Counted from the stretch's first letter, positions 26,532-36,012 are shown. The stretch is DNA of 64,000 nucleotides from Casimicrobiaceae bacterium (GCA_026646885.1 JAPKHK010000005.1:226021-290020), one strand, 5' to 3'. Program-made: numbers and translations. Notes: a model not told the origin generated them from the sequence alone.

Positions 26532-27285
26532 GCACGACCTCGTCGTCGCCCAAGTAGGCCTCGCGCACCGCCGCGCTCTGGCGGATCTGTTCCGGTGGCC
26601 CGGACTCCAGAACCTGACCATTGACCATGACCGTGATGGTGTCTGCCGCGGCAAAAACGGCGTCCATGTCATGCTCCACCAGCAAAATGGCGTGTTCGGG
26701 CGTGAGGCGCCGCAGCAGGTCCATCATCCGCTTCGATTCCTCCGCCCCCATACCGGCCAGGGGCTCGTCGAAGAGCAGCACTCGGGCATTGGTGGCTAGC
26801 ACCATCGCCACCTCGAGTTGGCGGCGCTCACCGTGAGAGAGTTCACCAACGACGCGTTCGCGCCGGTCCTCAAGACCCACCTGGGCCACCGCCGCTTCGG
26901 CCCGCTCGTTGACGGCGTGGTCGCCCAAAGCGCTGGCCCAAACTCGCCACGGTCGCGGCCGCCGAGACTGTGCCGCCAGGCGCACGTTTTCGAAAACACT
27001 GAACCGCATGAAGACATTGCTGCGCTGATAGCTGCGGCCAATGCCGGCGAGCGAGCGCTGGTAGGAGGCTAGCGCGGTGATATCCTGCCCGTCGAGGAGA
27101 ATGCGGCCATTGGTCGGCGCAAGATCACCGGAGAGCAGATTGATGCAAGTCGATTTTCCGGCACCGTTGGGGCCGACCAGGGCGTGCAATCGACCCCGAT
27201 GTAATTCCAGGGATACGTCTTGATTCGCTGCGAGGCCGCCAAAAAAGCGGGTCAGACGCTCGGCGCACAGAATTGCTTCACTCAT
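26524..27285 (-). CDS. livG: Branched-chain-type ABC transporter ATPase (LivG)
   Basis: 253-residue ATP-binding subunit. ATG 27285 (MSEAILCAERLTRFFGG) lies within the last codons of livM. Walker A GPNGAGKST, the LivG-type GIGRSYQRSNVF segment after it, signature LSHGERRQLEVAM (LSGGE variant) and Walker B VLLFDEPLAGMG are visible. Belongs to the livHMGF operon; acts in the cytoplasm on the membrane channel. Length normal. Confidence 0.93.
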   Translation of the reverse strand: MSEAILCAERLTRFFGGLAANQDVSLELHRGRLHALVGPNGAGKSTCINLLSGDLAPTNGRILLDGQDITALASYQRSLAGIGRSYQRSNVFMRFSVFENVRLAAQSRRPRPWRVWASALGDHAVNERAEAAVAQVGLEDRRERVVGELSHGERRQLEVAMVLATNARVLLFDEPLAGMGAEESKRMMDLLRRLTPEHAILLVEHDMDAVFAAADTITVMVNGQVLESGPPEQIRQSAAVREAYLGDDEVVHE

Positions 27286-28243
27286 GCCCACGCTCCGTCG
27301 GCTTGCGACGCAGCCTTGCCGGCAGCGCCGCCAATCCGCCCGGGAGAAAAAGCACCGCGGCAACGATCACGCCACCCATGATGAGCTGCCAATGCTTGGT
27401 CCAGTCGGAAAAAACTTCCTGCATCGCGACGAAGGCAAAAGCGCCGGCTACGGCACCGCCGAAATTGCCCATGCCCCCTAAAATGATCATCAGGAGTACA
27501 TTGCCGGACTGATGCCAGGAGAGGTACTCGGGCGTGACGAAACCGAACAAGAGGGCATAGAGATAGCCGGCCACCCCCGCCAGCGCACCCGCTAGCGCAA
27601 ACGCCGCAAGCTTGTATCGAAACGTGGGATAGCCCATGGCGAGCATGCGCGACTCGTTGTCGCGAATGCCTTGCAGAATACTTCCGAAAGCCGAGCGTTG
27701 CAGCTGTCGTAACACCGCGTACACCAAGAGCGCACAGGCGACGATGAAGAAATAGAGAACCTTGGGCTGATCCAGATCAAAAGGGACGACCGAGCCCAGT
27801 GCGGCAGTCGGCTTGAAATTCACGTAGATGCCGTCCGACCCACCACCGAGGTTGGTATCATGAAACAGGTAGTAGGCCATCTGCGCGAAAGCGAGTGTAA
27901 CCATGATGAAATACACGCCCTTGGTGCGCAGCACGAAGAAACCGATCAGCAGCGCTGCCAATCCGGCCAGTAGCACTGCCGCGGGCAGCGTGAGCCACAG
28001 GCTTGCCGCCTCATATTTGGGCGTCATCAGTGCCAGCACATAGGCGGCAATGCCGAAGTAGGCGGCATGCCCGAAGCTCACCAGGCCGGTGACCCCTACC
28101 AGAAGGTCGAGGCTCATGGCAAAGATCGCCAGGATCATGCCCTTGGCCACAAGCTCGACATAAAACGCCGGTCCCACCCAGGGAAACGCCACGAGCACCC
28201 CGAGAAAGATCAACAGCAGCAAGTTCTTGAGCGCGGCGGACAT
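27278..28243 (-). CDS. livM: Branched-chain-type ABC transporter permease (LivM)
   Basis: 321-residue permease with about nine hydrophobic segments. The ATG at 28243 overlaps the livH stop (TGATG). Family motifs: MSLDLLVGVTGLVSFGHAAYFG, FVLRTKGVYFIMVTLAFAQM and RDNESRMLAMGYPTFRYK, the EAA-like coupling loop seen in LivM. The end shares eight bases with livG. With LivH it forms the transmembrane pathway of the uptake system. Confidence 0.92.
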   Translation of the reverse strand: MSAALKNLLLLIFLGVLVAFPWVGPAFYVELVAKGMILAIFAMSLDLLVGVTGLVSFGHAAYFGIAAYVLALMTPKYEAASLWLTLPAAVLLAGLAALLIGFFVLRTKGVYFIMVTLAFAQMAYYLFHDTNLGGGSDGIYVNFKPTAALGSVVPFDLDQPKVLYFFIVACALLVYAVLRQLQRSAFGSILQGIRDNESRMLAMGYPTFRYKLAAFALAGALAGVAGYLYALLFGFVTPEYLSWHQSGNVLLMIILGGMGNFGGAVAGAFAFVAMQEVFSDWTKHWQLIMGGVIVAAVLFLPGGLAALPARLRRKPTERGHE

Positions 28244-29106
28244 CAGCTCTTGAAGATTCCTTCGGGGCGCCACAGCAGTACCGCCGCCATCACCAGATAG
28301 ACCGCCAGACCTGCGTAATCGGGCACCAGCACTTTGCCGAAAGTGTCGGCAAAGCCGATCACCAACGCGGCCACCAGTGCACCCCAGACCGAGCCGATGC
28401 CGCCGATCACGACGATCACGAAAGACAGTATCAGCACATGATTGCCCATACCCGGAAACACTGATGACACAGGCGCGGCGATCATGCCTGCAAAAGCCGC
28501 GAGAACGACTCCGAGCGCGAACACCAGGGTATAGACGCGGTTGATGTCGATGCCCAGGGCTTGCACCATATCGCGATCAAAATTGCCCGCGCGTATCATC
28601 ATGCCGACACGTGTGCGATGAATCAACACATAGAGTCCCAGCGCAATCAGAATGCACACCGCCGAGATCACGAGGCGATACACCGGATAGGAAAGCGTTT
28701 CGGAGAGCCGAACTGAGGCTGAAAAAATCGCCGGAATGGTAACGCCGTGGACGTCGTCACCCAATGCCAGTGAACGCAGTTCTTCGAAAATCAGGATCAG
28801 TCCGTAGGTGAGGAGCACCTGCTCCAGGTGGTTGCGCTTGTACAAATGCCTGAACAGCGCCCATTCCAAGCCGGCACCGAGCAGGGCGGCAAGCGGAATA
28901 CCCAGGAGCAACGCGGTGAAGAGGCTGCCCGTGTAACTGGCCAGGGCGAACGCGAGATAGGCGCCAACCATGTAAAAACTACCGTGCGCGAGGTTGATCA
29001 CGCCCATGATGCCGAAGATCAGCGTGAGCCCGCTGGCCACCAAAAAGAGCAGCAGGCCGTATTGCACCGCGTTGAGGGTCTGAATGAGGAGAGAAACGAA
29101 GTCCAT
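28243..29106 (-). CDS. livH: Branched-chain-type ABC transporter permease (LivH)
   Basis: 287-residue permease, MDFVSLLIQTLNAVQYGLLL start, eight or so membrane segments. Family motifs: LFLVASGLTLIFGIMGVINLAHGSFYM near residues 20-47, FDRDMVQALGIDINRVY as coupling loop, and IVVIGGIGSVWGALVAAL. It starts 72 bases after livK-like gene 1; a stable hairpin fills that gap. It pairs with LivM. Confidence 0.92.
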   Translation of the reverse strand: MDFVSLLIQTLNAVQYGLLLFLVASGLTLIFGIMGVINLAHGSFYMVGAYLAFALASYTGSLFTALLLGIPLAALLGAGLEWALFRHLYKRNHLEQVLLTYGLILIFEELRSLALGDDVHGVTIPAIFSASVRLSETLSYPVYRLVISAVCILIALGLYVLIHRTRVGMMIRAGNFDRDMVQALGIDINRVYTLVFALGVVLAAFAGMIAAPVSSVFPGMGNHVLILSFVIVVIGGIGSVWGALVAALVIGFADTFGKVLVPDYAGLAVYLVMAAVLLWRPEGIFKS

Positions 29107-29114
29107 GCACAAGA

Positions 29115-29147
29115 CTGCTCCGCCGGCCCGCAAAGGCGGCGGAGCAG
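29115..29147 (-). repeat. Hairpin between binding protein and permease genes
   Basis: CTGCTCCGCC (29115-29124) and GGCGGAGCAG (29138-29147) form a perfect 10-bp stem with a 13-base loop. No T run follows on the minus strand, so it is not a standard terminator. Such hairpins after binding-protein genes often protect the upstream mRNA or attenuate readthrough, giving more binding protein than permease. Confidence 0.6.
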
Positions 29148-29178
29148 CAAGATTTCACTCGGTTAGGAGATACTCAGG

Positions 29179-30387
29179 TTACATCTTGCAGCCGCGCGCC
29201 GGATCCGCGAGGCCCTTGATCAGCACGGAGACGAACTTGTTCTCCTTGCCCTCGACTTTGCGCAGGTAGATGTCCTGCATCGGGTTGTGGGCCTTGGACA
29301 GGGTAAAGGCGCCCCGCGGGCTATCGATCTTCGCGCTCTCCATCGCCTTGATCATGTCGCCGCGCTTGCTCACATCGCCCTTGACGGCGGAAAGTCCCGC
29401 GGCCAAGAGCTGTGCGGCATCGTAGCCTTGCACAGCAAAAACGTCCGGGGCCATCTTGTAGGCCTTGTTGTAGGCCGCGCGGAAAGTGGCATCCTTAGGG
29501 TTGCTCAGGCCGTCGGCGTAGTGCAGGGAAGTCAAAAGGCCCTGGCCGGCCTCACCCATGGCCTCGAGCGTGCCATCGGTCAGAAAGCCCGGCGCGTAGA
29601 GTGGAATGCTCGCGCGCAGGCCCGCCGCCGCGTAGTCCTTGACGAACTTCACCGCCCCGCCGCCGGAGAAGAACACGAACACGGCATCGGGCTTGAGCGC
29701 TGCGATTTCGGTGAGGTAGGGCTGGAACTCAACATTGGGGAAAGGCAGGGTCATTTCCTTGATGACCTTGCCGCCAGCCTTCTCGAATGATTCCTTGAAG
29801 GCGTCGGTCATTTGCGTGCCCGCGGCGTACTTCCAAGTCAAGGTGACTACCTTGCGGGCACCTTTTTCGTAAACCACCGGGCCGATCGCGTAGGAAGACT
29901 GCCAGTTGCTGAACGAGGTGCGGAAGATATTCGGAGCACATAGCGGGCCAGTGATCTCGTCAGCGCCCGCATTGGGAACGATGAACAAGGTGTTGTTCTC
30001 ACGTACCACCTTGGCCATGGCCAGAGCCACTCCAGAATGCACGGTACCCACCAGCACGTCGACCTGGTCGCGTTTGACGAGCTTGTTGGTGTTCTCGGTG
30101 GCTTTGGCCGGATCGGATTCATCATCGACTACGAAATACTCGATCTCACGCCCGCCGAGCTTCCCGCCGCTTTCCTCGACGTAGAGCTTGAAGCCGTTGG
30201 TGATTGCGTTACCCAGCGAGGCATAGGTGCCGGTATAGGGCAGCATCAGCCCGACCTTGACCTTGCCGCTTTGTGCCTGAGCCGCGCCCCAGGGCGCCAG
30301 CGCCACCAGCGCGGCCGCCGCAGCGAGTGCCGCACTGTGGCACAACCGCCGGGTCACTCGATTCCGTTCATACTTTTCAGTTTGCAT
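29179..30387 (-). CDS. Periplasmic substrate-binding protein of the Liv-type transporter
   Basis: 402-residue binding protein with a strong ribosome binding site (TTAAGGAGGATAG). Twin-Arg-free signal peptide (about 1-39, ending WGAAQAQS). Peripla_BP_6-type fold: VGLMLPYTGTYASLGNAITNG, FVVDDESDPAKATENTNKLV, VLVGTVHSGVALAMAKV and SNWQSSYAIGPVVYEKGARKV. It is directly upstream of livHMGF and therefore the cognate receptor. Members of this subgroup in box clusters are thought to bind benzoate or hydroxybenzoates. The protein ends RGCKM, close to the RGCQLVY ending of the next binding protein, suggesting a conserved C-terminal Cys. Confidence 0.9.
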   Translation of the reverse strand: MQTEKYERNRVTRRLCHSAALAAAAALVALAPWGAAQAQSGKVKVGLMLPYTGTYASLGNAITNGFKLYVEESGGKLGGREIEYFVVDDESDPAKATENTNKLVKRDQVDVLVGTVHSGVALAMAKVVRENNTLFIVPNAGADEITGPLCAPNIFRTSFSNWQSSYAIGPVVYEKGARKVVTLTWKYAAGTQMTDAFKESFEKAGGKVIKEMTLPFPNVEFQPYLTEIAALKPDAVFVFFSGGGAVKFVKDYAAAGLRASIPLYAPGFLTDGTLEAMGEAGQGLLTSLHYADGLSNPKDATFRAAYNKAYKMAPDVFAVQGYDAAQLLAAGLSAVKGDVSKRGDMIKAMESAKIDSPRGAFTLSKAHNPMQDIYLRKVEGKENKFVSVLIKGLADPARGCKM

Positions 30388-30525
30388 GTTCTATCCTCCT
30401 TAAGGAACAATTCCGCGAGCATGGCCGACAAGGCCCCACTGCGTACACACTCCGCAATCGTGCGGCAATGACAACACTTCCTTCCACCGCCGTCAAGCAA
30501 ACTGCCCTTCGCAGTGGGCCTCAAT

Positions 30526-31650
30526 TCAGTAGACCAACTGGCAGCCGCGGCCGATGATGCTCAGATCGACGAAAGCCGAGCCGGTGTGCTTGGACTCGGA
30601 AAAATCGATCACAAAACCACCCAGGTCAAAGTTGCGCATGTTGTCTAGCGCGCGCGTCAGCCCTGCGCGCGTGGGCACCGCGCCAGCGCGGGAAAGGCCC
30701 TCGACCAGCACGCGGGCGGCGACATAGCCCTCGAACTGCATCAGTGAGGGTTTGGCTTCGCGCTCACCATGGCGCTTGAGGTCGTCGAGGTACTCGCGCA
30801 CAATTTTTAGCCCGCGGTTGCGCACATTCGGAAAGACCTGTGCCAGCCCCACGCCACGTGCCTTTTCCGGCGAGGCGACGGCGCAAATGGTCTCTGCATT
30901 GCCATAGGAGAGCGTGTTGATCGGTGCCACCAGCCCCTGGTCTCGCGCTGCGGCCACGTACTCGCCGGCTCGCTTGGCGGGACTGATGAGCAGCACCAGA
31001 TCCGCCCGCGCCTGGCTGACTGCCTGAAGGCTCGCCTTGATGCTCTCCGGGGCGGTCAGCGCAATCGCCGCGCGCGCGACCGGCTCTAAGCCGTGGCCTT
31101 TGAGCACCCCCTCGACGATCGCGAGGCCGGATTTCCCGAAGGGAATGTCGACATAGACTACCGCGACGCGACGCAGTCCAAGGGTGAGGGAGTGCTCGAT
31201 GATCTTGCGGTACTGATCCGCATCGCCGGCGCGGATATGGTAGAGATAGGGGTGGTGCGGCTTGCGGAAAGGCTCCGCGCCAGGTACCAAGCCCACCACT
31301 GACAGTTGAGTTTCCTCCAGGACTTTCTCGGCGAGCAACTTGGTGAGCGAGGGGGACCCGACCGGCAGGATAAGCGCCAGGGTCGGCGTGCGCGCCAGTT
31401 GCCGCACTGCGGCGACGGTCTTGTCCGGGTTGTATTCGTCATCGATGGTGCGCAGGACGAGTTTCTGTCCGCGCACCCCGCCGGCAGCATTGGCAGCCGC
31501 GAAAGCGATGCGAATCCCGCCGTTGTATGCCTGGCCCTCGACGCCGATCGGGCCGCTCATCGGGACAACCTGCGCCACCACGAGCTCCGCGCGGGCACCA
31601 GTGGCCAGTGCGAGCAGCGTGGCAAGCAGCGCGCTCTGCCATATCATCAT
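30526..31650 (-). CDS. Second, orphan Liv-type substrate-binding protein
   Basis: 374-residue periplasmic binding protein with GGAGGGAAG before the ATG and a signal peptide ending at TGARAEL. VVPMSGPIGVEGQAYNGG, TIDDEYNPDKTVAAVRQL and VGSPSLTKLLAEKV mark a Peripla_BP_6 fold of the ABC-type receptor subgroup. It has no permease of its own next to it: it sits 137 bases after the sensor kinase and 138 bases before the transporter's binding protein. It could feed the same LivHMGF with another ligand or present a ligand to the kinase. Both are inferences. Confidence 0.87.
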   Translation of the reverse strand: MMIWQSALLATLLALATGARAELVVAQVVPMSGPIGVEGQAYNGGIRIAFAAANAAGGVRGQKLVLRTIDDEYNPDKTVAAVRQLARTPTLALILPVGSPSLTKLLAEKVLEETQLSVVGLVPGAEPFRKPHHPYLYHIRAGDADQYRKIIEHSLTLGLRRVAVVYVDIPFGKSGLAIVEGVLKGHGLEPVARAAIALTAPESIKASLQAVSQARADLVLLISPAKRAGEYVAAARDQGLVAPINTLSYGNAETICAVASPEKARGVGLAQVFPNVRNRGLKIVREYLDDLKRHGEREAKPSLMQFEGYVAARVLVEGLSRAGAVPTRAGLTRALDNMRNFDLGGFVIDFSESKHTGSAFVDLSIIGRGCQLVY

Positions 31651-31787
31651 CTTCCCTCCATTTGGAATGGGTCCGCGCGGCTGTTCGGCGGACTCGTCTT
31701 CTATGCATTCCGTGAGCCAGTCTAGATGGCCCCCATCAAATCGAGGTCATGGGCTTGTGAAGTTATTGTGAAATACGCGTACGCAAC

Positions 31788-33122
31788 TCAGGCCAGGGCG
31801 AGCAACACCCGAGTTCCCCCTTCCGCGCGCGGCTCGATGCGGATGCGCCAGCCGGCTTGCTCGCAGATGCGTTTGACGATCGCCAGGCCAAGGCCGAAGC
31901 CTTCTCCGCTGTGCGAATCGCCACGACGGAAGCGCTGGAAGAGCTCCGGAATTCGCTCCGGGTCGACGCCGGGCCCGGTATCCATGATTTCCACCTGGTT
32001 GGCCGTGCCCAGCAGGCGTATGCCGCCGGCGTCGGTATATCGAACGGCGTTCCCCAGCAAATTCGAGAGCACCACCAAGAGTGCATTGCGGGGGGCGCTG
32101 ACGACGATTCCGGCGGGCACCTCCAAACTGAGATCGAGGCCTTTGCTCTGCGCGCGCTCGCGCACCGCCTCCACTGCCTGTTCGGCGCATTCGCGCAGGT
32201 CGACCGCGTCGCGCTCGCCCCTATCCTGCTCGCGCGCGAGCAGCAGGAAGACATTGACGAGTCCAGAAAGGCGCGCGGAAGCGCGCGCGATGCGCTCGAC
32301 CCTCTCCCGCGCCTTCGGGGCGAGTTCCTCTTCCAGAAGAAGTTCACTGCTAGTCTGAATGGAGGTCAAGGGCGTGCGCAGCTCGTGGCTCACGTCCGCG
32401 GTAAATGTTCGCTCGCGTGCAAGTAGTCGCGCAGTGCGGCGATGGTAGTCGTCAAAAGCTGTGGCAAGCTCGGCAACCTCCCGCTCGTGGTAGAGCCCTT
32501 TGAGCGGGTCCTCGGCCACGGCATCGTCCAGCCGCGCCACCCGTTGCGAAAGATCGACGATTTGCCTGGTCAGCCGGCCAGACAGCCACAGTCCCGCCAG
32601 CACCGTGAGCAGCGCGGTCAACCCCGCGCTCAGCACCAGCGCCCAAGTGAAGGTGAGGGCGCGCTGCTGATGCAGAGCCACGGCGTAAGCGGCGTAAAAG
32701 CGCACGCTGCCGATTTCGCGCACCCCGATGCGGTAGCGATTCTCTCCCGATTGCAGATCGTGAAAGCCGGGGGGCAAATCACGCAGTTCCATGGGCAAGG
32801 TGGCGCGCTCCTCGGCGTTGCGGGCGACATAGCCCTGCACCAGCCAGTTGGCCCGGAACCACTTGCGCAACGAATTGGCGTCGCTATCTGGGTAAACCGC
32901 CTGCCGCGGCAGGCTGCGCAGCGGCATGCCCTCGACGATGCCGCGCCGCTCGTATTGCTGCAAGACCTCTTCGAGTTCGTCGGCTACGATCTGGTCTATG
33001 AGCTGGGCCTCTTGCTGGCGGTTGAGAAGGTGAATGGCCAGCGCGTGCGACAACACGAGGAGCAGGCCGGCAGCCGCAAAGGTCGAAGCGAATTTGAGCC
33101 TGAGGCTATGACGCGGGCGCAT
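31788..33122 (-). CDS. Two-component sensor histidine kinase
   Basis: 444-residue inner-membrane kinase. ATG 33122 (MRPRHSLRLKFASTFAAAG) overlaps the response-regulator end by 17 bases; an upstream in-frame start at 33164 is less likely. Topology: helix 1 about 11-32, periplasmic sensor about 33-155, helix 2 about 158-180, HAMP, then HisKA with phospho-His 246 in ADVSHELRTPLTS, and HATPase with NLLGNAVRYTDAGG (N box), DTGPGV (G1) and GFGLGLAIVKR (G2). The sensor domain of about 120 residues has no family I recognise. Coupled with the regulator and placed between benzoate-CoA ligase and the aromatic-acid transporter, it probably senses an aromatic or envelope signal. Confidence 0.92.
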   Translation of the reverse strand: MRPRHSLRLKFASTFAAAGLLLVLSHALAIHLLNRQQEAQLIDQIVADELEEVLQQYERRGIVEGMPLRSLPRQAVYPDSDANSLRKWFRANWLVQGYVARNAEERATLPMELRDLPPGFHDLQSGENRYRIGVREIGSVRFYAAYAVALHQQRALTFTWALVLSAGLTALLTVLAGLWLSGRLTRQIVDLSQRVARLDDAVAEDPLKGLYHEREVAELATAFDDYHRRTARLLARERTFTADVSHELRTPLTSIQTSSELLLEEELAPKARERVERIARASARLSGLVNVFLLLAREQDRGERDAVDLRECAEQAVEAVRERAQSKGLDLSLEVPAGIVVSAPRNALLVVLSNLLGNAVRYTDAGGIRLLGTANQVEIMDTGPGVDPERIPELFQRFRRGDSHSGEGFGLGLAIVKRICEQAGWRIRIEPRAEGGTRVLLALA

Positions 33123-33795
33123 GCGGAGCGGCAAAGCGGTAGCCGATCCCGTGCACCGTTTCAATCGGCGAAGCGCCGCGCGAATCGGTGAGCGCCCGCC
33201 GCAGCATGTGCATATGGCTCCTCAGGGTGTCGCTGGCGGTCTGCTCGCCGCCCCAGACCGCGTGTTCGAGTTCGGAGCGGCTGTGCACCCGGTTGGGTGC
33301 CCGGCACAGAGTTTCCAGAAGGCGCAGACACTTGCGCGAGAGGTGCACGGCGTGGCCTTCGACCGTCACTTCGAGGCTCGATGGATCGAAGACGATGCGG
33401 TCGAACACCAGCTTGGTGTCTACCACTCGACCGCGGCGCCTCGCGACCAGGGCGTTCAGCCGCGCTTCCACCTCGCGTAGCGCGAAGGGCTTCACCAAAT
33501 AATCGTCGACGCCGCACTCGAAAGCCTCGAGTTTGTCCTCGAGTACGTCGCGGGCGGTGAGAATGAGCACCGGCACATCCCGGCGTGCCTCGCCGCGCAA
33601 TTTGCGGCACAGGCACATGCCGTCCATGCCGGGCAACCCGAGATCGAGGATGATCACATCGAATTCCTGCGACACCGCCAAATGCAAACCGGTCACGCCA
33701 TCCTGCGCGAAATCGGCAACGTGGCCACGGCCCTCCAGGAAGTCGCCGAGATTGCCGGCGATATCCGGATCGTCTTCGATGATCAAGACACGCAT
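33106..33795 (-). CDS. OmpR/PhoB-type response regulator
   Basis: 229 residues. Receiver domain with acidic pocket EDD (7-9), phospho-Asp 51 (IILDLGLPG), Thr in LTAR and Lys in VKPF; C-terminal winged helix with VHLSRKCLRLLETLCRAPN, WGGEQTASDTLRSHMHMLRRAL and IETVHGIGYRF. It begins 13 bases after the benzoate-CoA ligase stop, so the pair is on the same transcript, and its end overlaps the kinase gene. Targets are unknown; the second binding protein and the transporter genes downstream are candidates. Confidence 0.93.
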   Translation of the reverse strand: MRVLIIEDDPDIAGNLGDFLEGRGHVADFAQDGVTGLHLAVSQEFDVIILDLGLPGMDGMCLCRKLRGEARRDVPVLILTARDVLEDKLEAFECGVDDYLVKPFALREVEARLNALVARRRGRVVDTKLVFDRIVFDPSSLEVTVEGHAVHLSRKCLRLLETLCRAPNRVHSRSELEHAVWGGEQTASDTLRSHMHMLRRALTDSRGASPIETVHGIGYRFAAPHAPAS

Positions 33796-33808
33796 TGCCG
33801 CCCGAGGC

Positions 33809-35383
33809 CTAGCGCAGCTTGAAGCGTTGGATCTTGCCGGTGGCGGTCTTGGGCAGTTCCGCCACGAACTCCAGCCAGCGCGGGTATTTGTAAGGCGCGA
33901 GCTTGTCCTTGACGTGCCGCTTGATCTCTTCGGCCAGGGTGTCGGAGCCTTGCTGGCCAGGTTTGAGGACGACGAAAGCGGCCGGCTTCACCAGTCGGTT
34001 CTCGTCCTCCTTGCCCACCACCGCCGCCTCCAGTACCGCCGCATGGGTGATGATGGCAGCCTCGACCTCGGCCGGAGAAACATAGATGCCACCCACTTTG
34101 AGCATGTCGTCGCTGCGCCCGGCATAGACGTAATAGCCCTCGGCATTCTGGATGTATTTGTCGCCGCTGCGCGTCCACCAGCCCTGGAAGGTATTGCGGC
34201 TCTTTTCGCGGTTGTTCCAGTACATGCACGCGGAACTGGGCCCCATCACTTGCAGCTCACCTATCTCGCCCTGCGGCACCGGTTGTCCGGCATCGTCGAC
34301 TAGGCGGACTTCATAACCGGGCACGGGCTTTCCGGTCGTGCCGTAGCGTACATCGCCCACGCGGTTGGAAAGATAGATGTGCAGCATTTCCGTGGAACCG
34401 ATGCCATCGAGAATGTCCACTCCATACTTCTGTGTCCAGCGCTTGCCGATGTCCTCGGGCAGAGGCTCTCCCGCCGATGTGCAGCGGCGTAACCGCAGCG
34501 CCTCCCGCGGCGGCGCATCGGCCGCCGCGAGGAGCGCGGCAAAAAGCGTGGGTACACCGTAAAAAATGCTCGGTTGCTTTTCCGTCAGGCGCTGAAAAAC
34601 CGCTGCCGGAGTCGGGCGCTCGGCCATCAAAATGACTGTAGCGCCGACCGAAAGTGGAAAGGAAAGCCCGTTGCCCAGTCCATAGGCGAAAAAGAGCTTG
34701 GCCGCGGAAAACACCAAGTCGTTCTCGGCAATCCCGAGAATCGGCCGACCATAGAGTTCCGCAGTGTAGATCATGCTCGATTGCAGATGCACCGTGCCCT
34801 TGGGCGCACCCGTGGAACCGGAGGAGTAGAGCCAGAACGCGGCGTCGTCGCAGGTGGTGTCGCAGGTTTCATGCTCTGGCGCGGCGTTGGCCAGAAGCTG
34901 CGCGAAGCCGAGCTTGCCGGGCACCTCGCCGCCCGAAATCACGATGTTCTTGAGCGTGGGTATCTGTGCGACGATCCCCGCGAAGCTCGGCCACAAGGCG
35001 CTCGAGACCACCAGTGTAGTGGCGCGGCTGTCTTTGAGCATGTAGGCGTAATCGTTGGCGGTGAGCAGCGTATTCACTGGGACCGCGATGGCGCCGGCTT
35101 TGATCGTGCCAAGGAAGGCCACCGGAAAGTCGATGGTGTCCAGCAGGCACAGAAACACCCGCTCTTCGCGCCGCACACCCAAGGCTCCCAGGACATTGGC
35201 CCAGCGGTTGGCCCGTTCGGCGAGCTGTCCGTAAGTGCAGCTGCCGGCGTCGTCGATGTATGCGGTCTTGGCGCCTCGCCCCGCACGCAAATTGCGCTCC
35301 AGCAAATCGTGTGCGGCGTTGTACGCGCGCGGGATCTGCAAGCGCGGCGGGCTGACGCTGTGATCGGCTACTGTTAGGTCCAT
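33809..35383 (-). CDS. bclA: Benzoate-CoA ligase
   Basis: 524-residue AMP-forming ligase activating benzoate (or a close analogue) to the CoA ester, the first step of the box pathway. GGAGGAATCGG precedes the ATG at 35383. Motifs: P-loop YSSGSTGAPKGTVH, FFAYGLGNGLSFPLSVGAT (benzoate-CoA ligase-type substrate pocket), IGSTEMLHIYLSN, hinge YAGRSDDMLKVGG and the catalytic Lys in PKTATGKIQRFKLR. Length and the FAYGLGN region match characterised benzoate-CoA ligases of Thauera and Azoarcus. It follows the DUF4863 gene by 48 bases and precedes the response regulator by 13. Confidence 0.93.
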   Translation of the reverse strand: MDLTVADHSVSPPRLQIPRAYNAAHDLLERNLRAGRGAKTAYIDDAGSCTYGQLAERANRWANVLGALGVRREERVFLCLLDTIDFPVAFLGTIKAGAIAVPVNTLLTANDYAYMLKDSRATTLVVSSALWPSFAGIVAQIPTLKNIVISGGEVPGKLGFAQLLANAAPEHETCDTTCDDAAFWLYSSGSTGAPKGTVHLQSSMIYTAELYGRPILGIAENDLVFSAAKLFFAYGLGNGLSFPLSVGATVILMAERPTPAAVFQRLTEKQPSIFYGVPTLFAALLAAADAPPREALRLRRCTSAGEPLPEDIGKRWTQKYGVDILDGIGSTEMLHIYLSNRVGDVRYGTTGKPVPGYEVRLVDDAGQPVPQGEIGELQVMGPSSACMYWNNREKSRNTFQGWWTRSGDKYIQNAEGYYVYAGRSDDMLKVGGIYVSPAEVEAAIITHAAVLEAAVVGKEDENRLVKPAAFVVLKPGQQGSDTLAEEIKRHVKDKLAPYKYPRWLEFVAELPKTATGKIQRFKLR

Positions 35384-35431
35384 CCGATTCCTCCAAAGCT
35401 CTCGTGATGCAGCCGTCGTGGCGGCAATGAT

Positions 35432-35893
35432 TCAGGAAAAAACGATCTCGCCATCGGGCAGCAGATACAAGATCCAGGTGCGCCCACCGGTCACCGTCGG
35501 ACGGTGCGTGGTGCCGGGGCCATAGACCAGCCACCCCGCCCCGCGTCCGTCGAACTTGCCCAGGGGAGAGCGCGGCATGATGAGATCGATTTCGCCCTTG
35601 GGGTGAGTATGGCGCGGGCCGACGATCTCCTTCATGTCCACCACGTCCACCGAGAAACCCTGGGTGGTGGGACTGGGCTTGATCACGCGGCCGTAACGTA
35701 TGCCGCCACCCTCGTATTTGCACATCCAGCCTTCGGTCATGGCTTCGCCGCAGGCCTTGACGATGGTCTGCACGACATCGCCTCCGGCGGGAAAGCGCTC
35801 GTTGAGCAAATCCTCCAATGCCGCATCCAGGGGCCGTCCGGCCACGGTGGCGGTGATGCTGGCAAGTAAACCCTGAAAAGCTTCCGGTGTCAT
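35432..35893 (-). CDS. DUF4863 / hydroxylaminobenzoate-lyase-like protein of box clusters
   Basis: 153-residue protein. Motifs such as GWMCKYEGGGIRYGRV, GPRHTHPKGEIDLIMP and GWLVYGPGTTHRPTV give a small cupin-like beta-barrel with conserved His (HTHPKGE, GTTHRP). This matches PF16155, which includes 4-hydroxylaminobenzoate lyase (PnbB) and is a standard companion of box genes, where its job is unproven. It is the first gene of the leftward unit facing boxR and so is the likely first product of the BoxR-controlled promoter. Confidence 0.8.
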   Translation of the reverse strand: MTPEAFQGLLASITATVAGRPLDAALEDLLNERFPAGGDVVQTIVKACGEAMTEGWMCKYEGGGIRYGRVIKPSPTTQGFSVDVVDMKEIVGPRHTHPKGEIDLIMPRSPLGKFDGRGAGWLVYGPGTTHRPTVTGGRTWILYLLPDGEIVFS

Positions 35894-36012
35894 GCGCGAA
35901 AACCCTCCAGCCGCTTGCCAACCACCCCTGACCGGGCAGCGGCAAGATCGGCGGCAAATTCAAGAGCCGCGCGCGAGGCGATGGCGCCGTCGCGGCGAAG
36001 ATCGACTTATGA

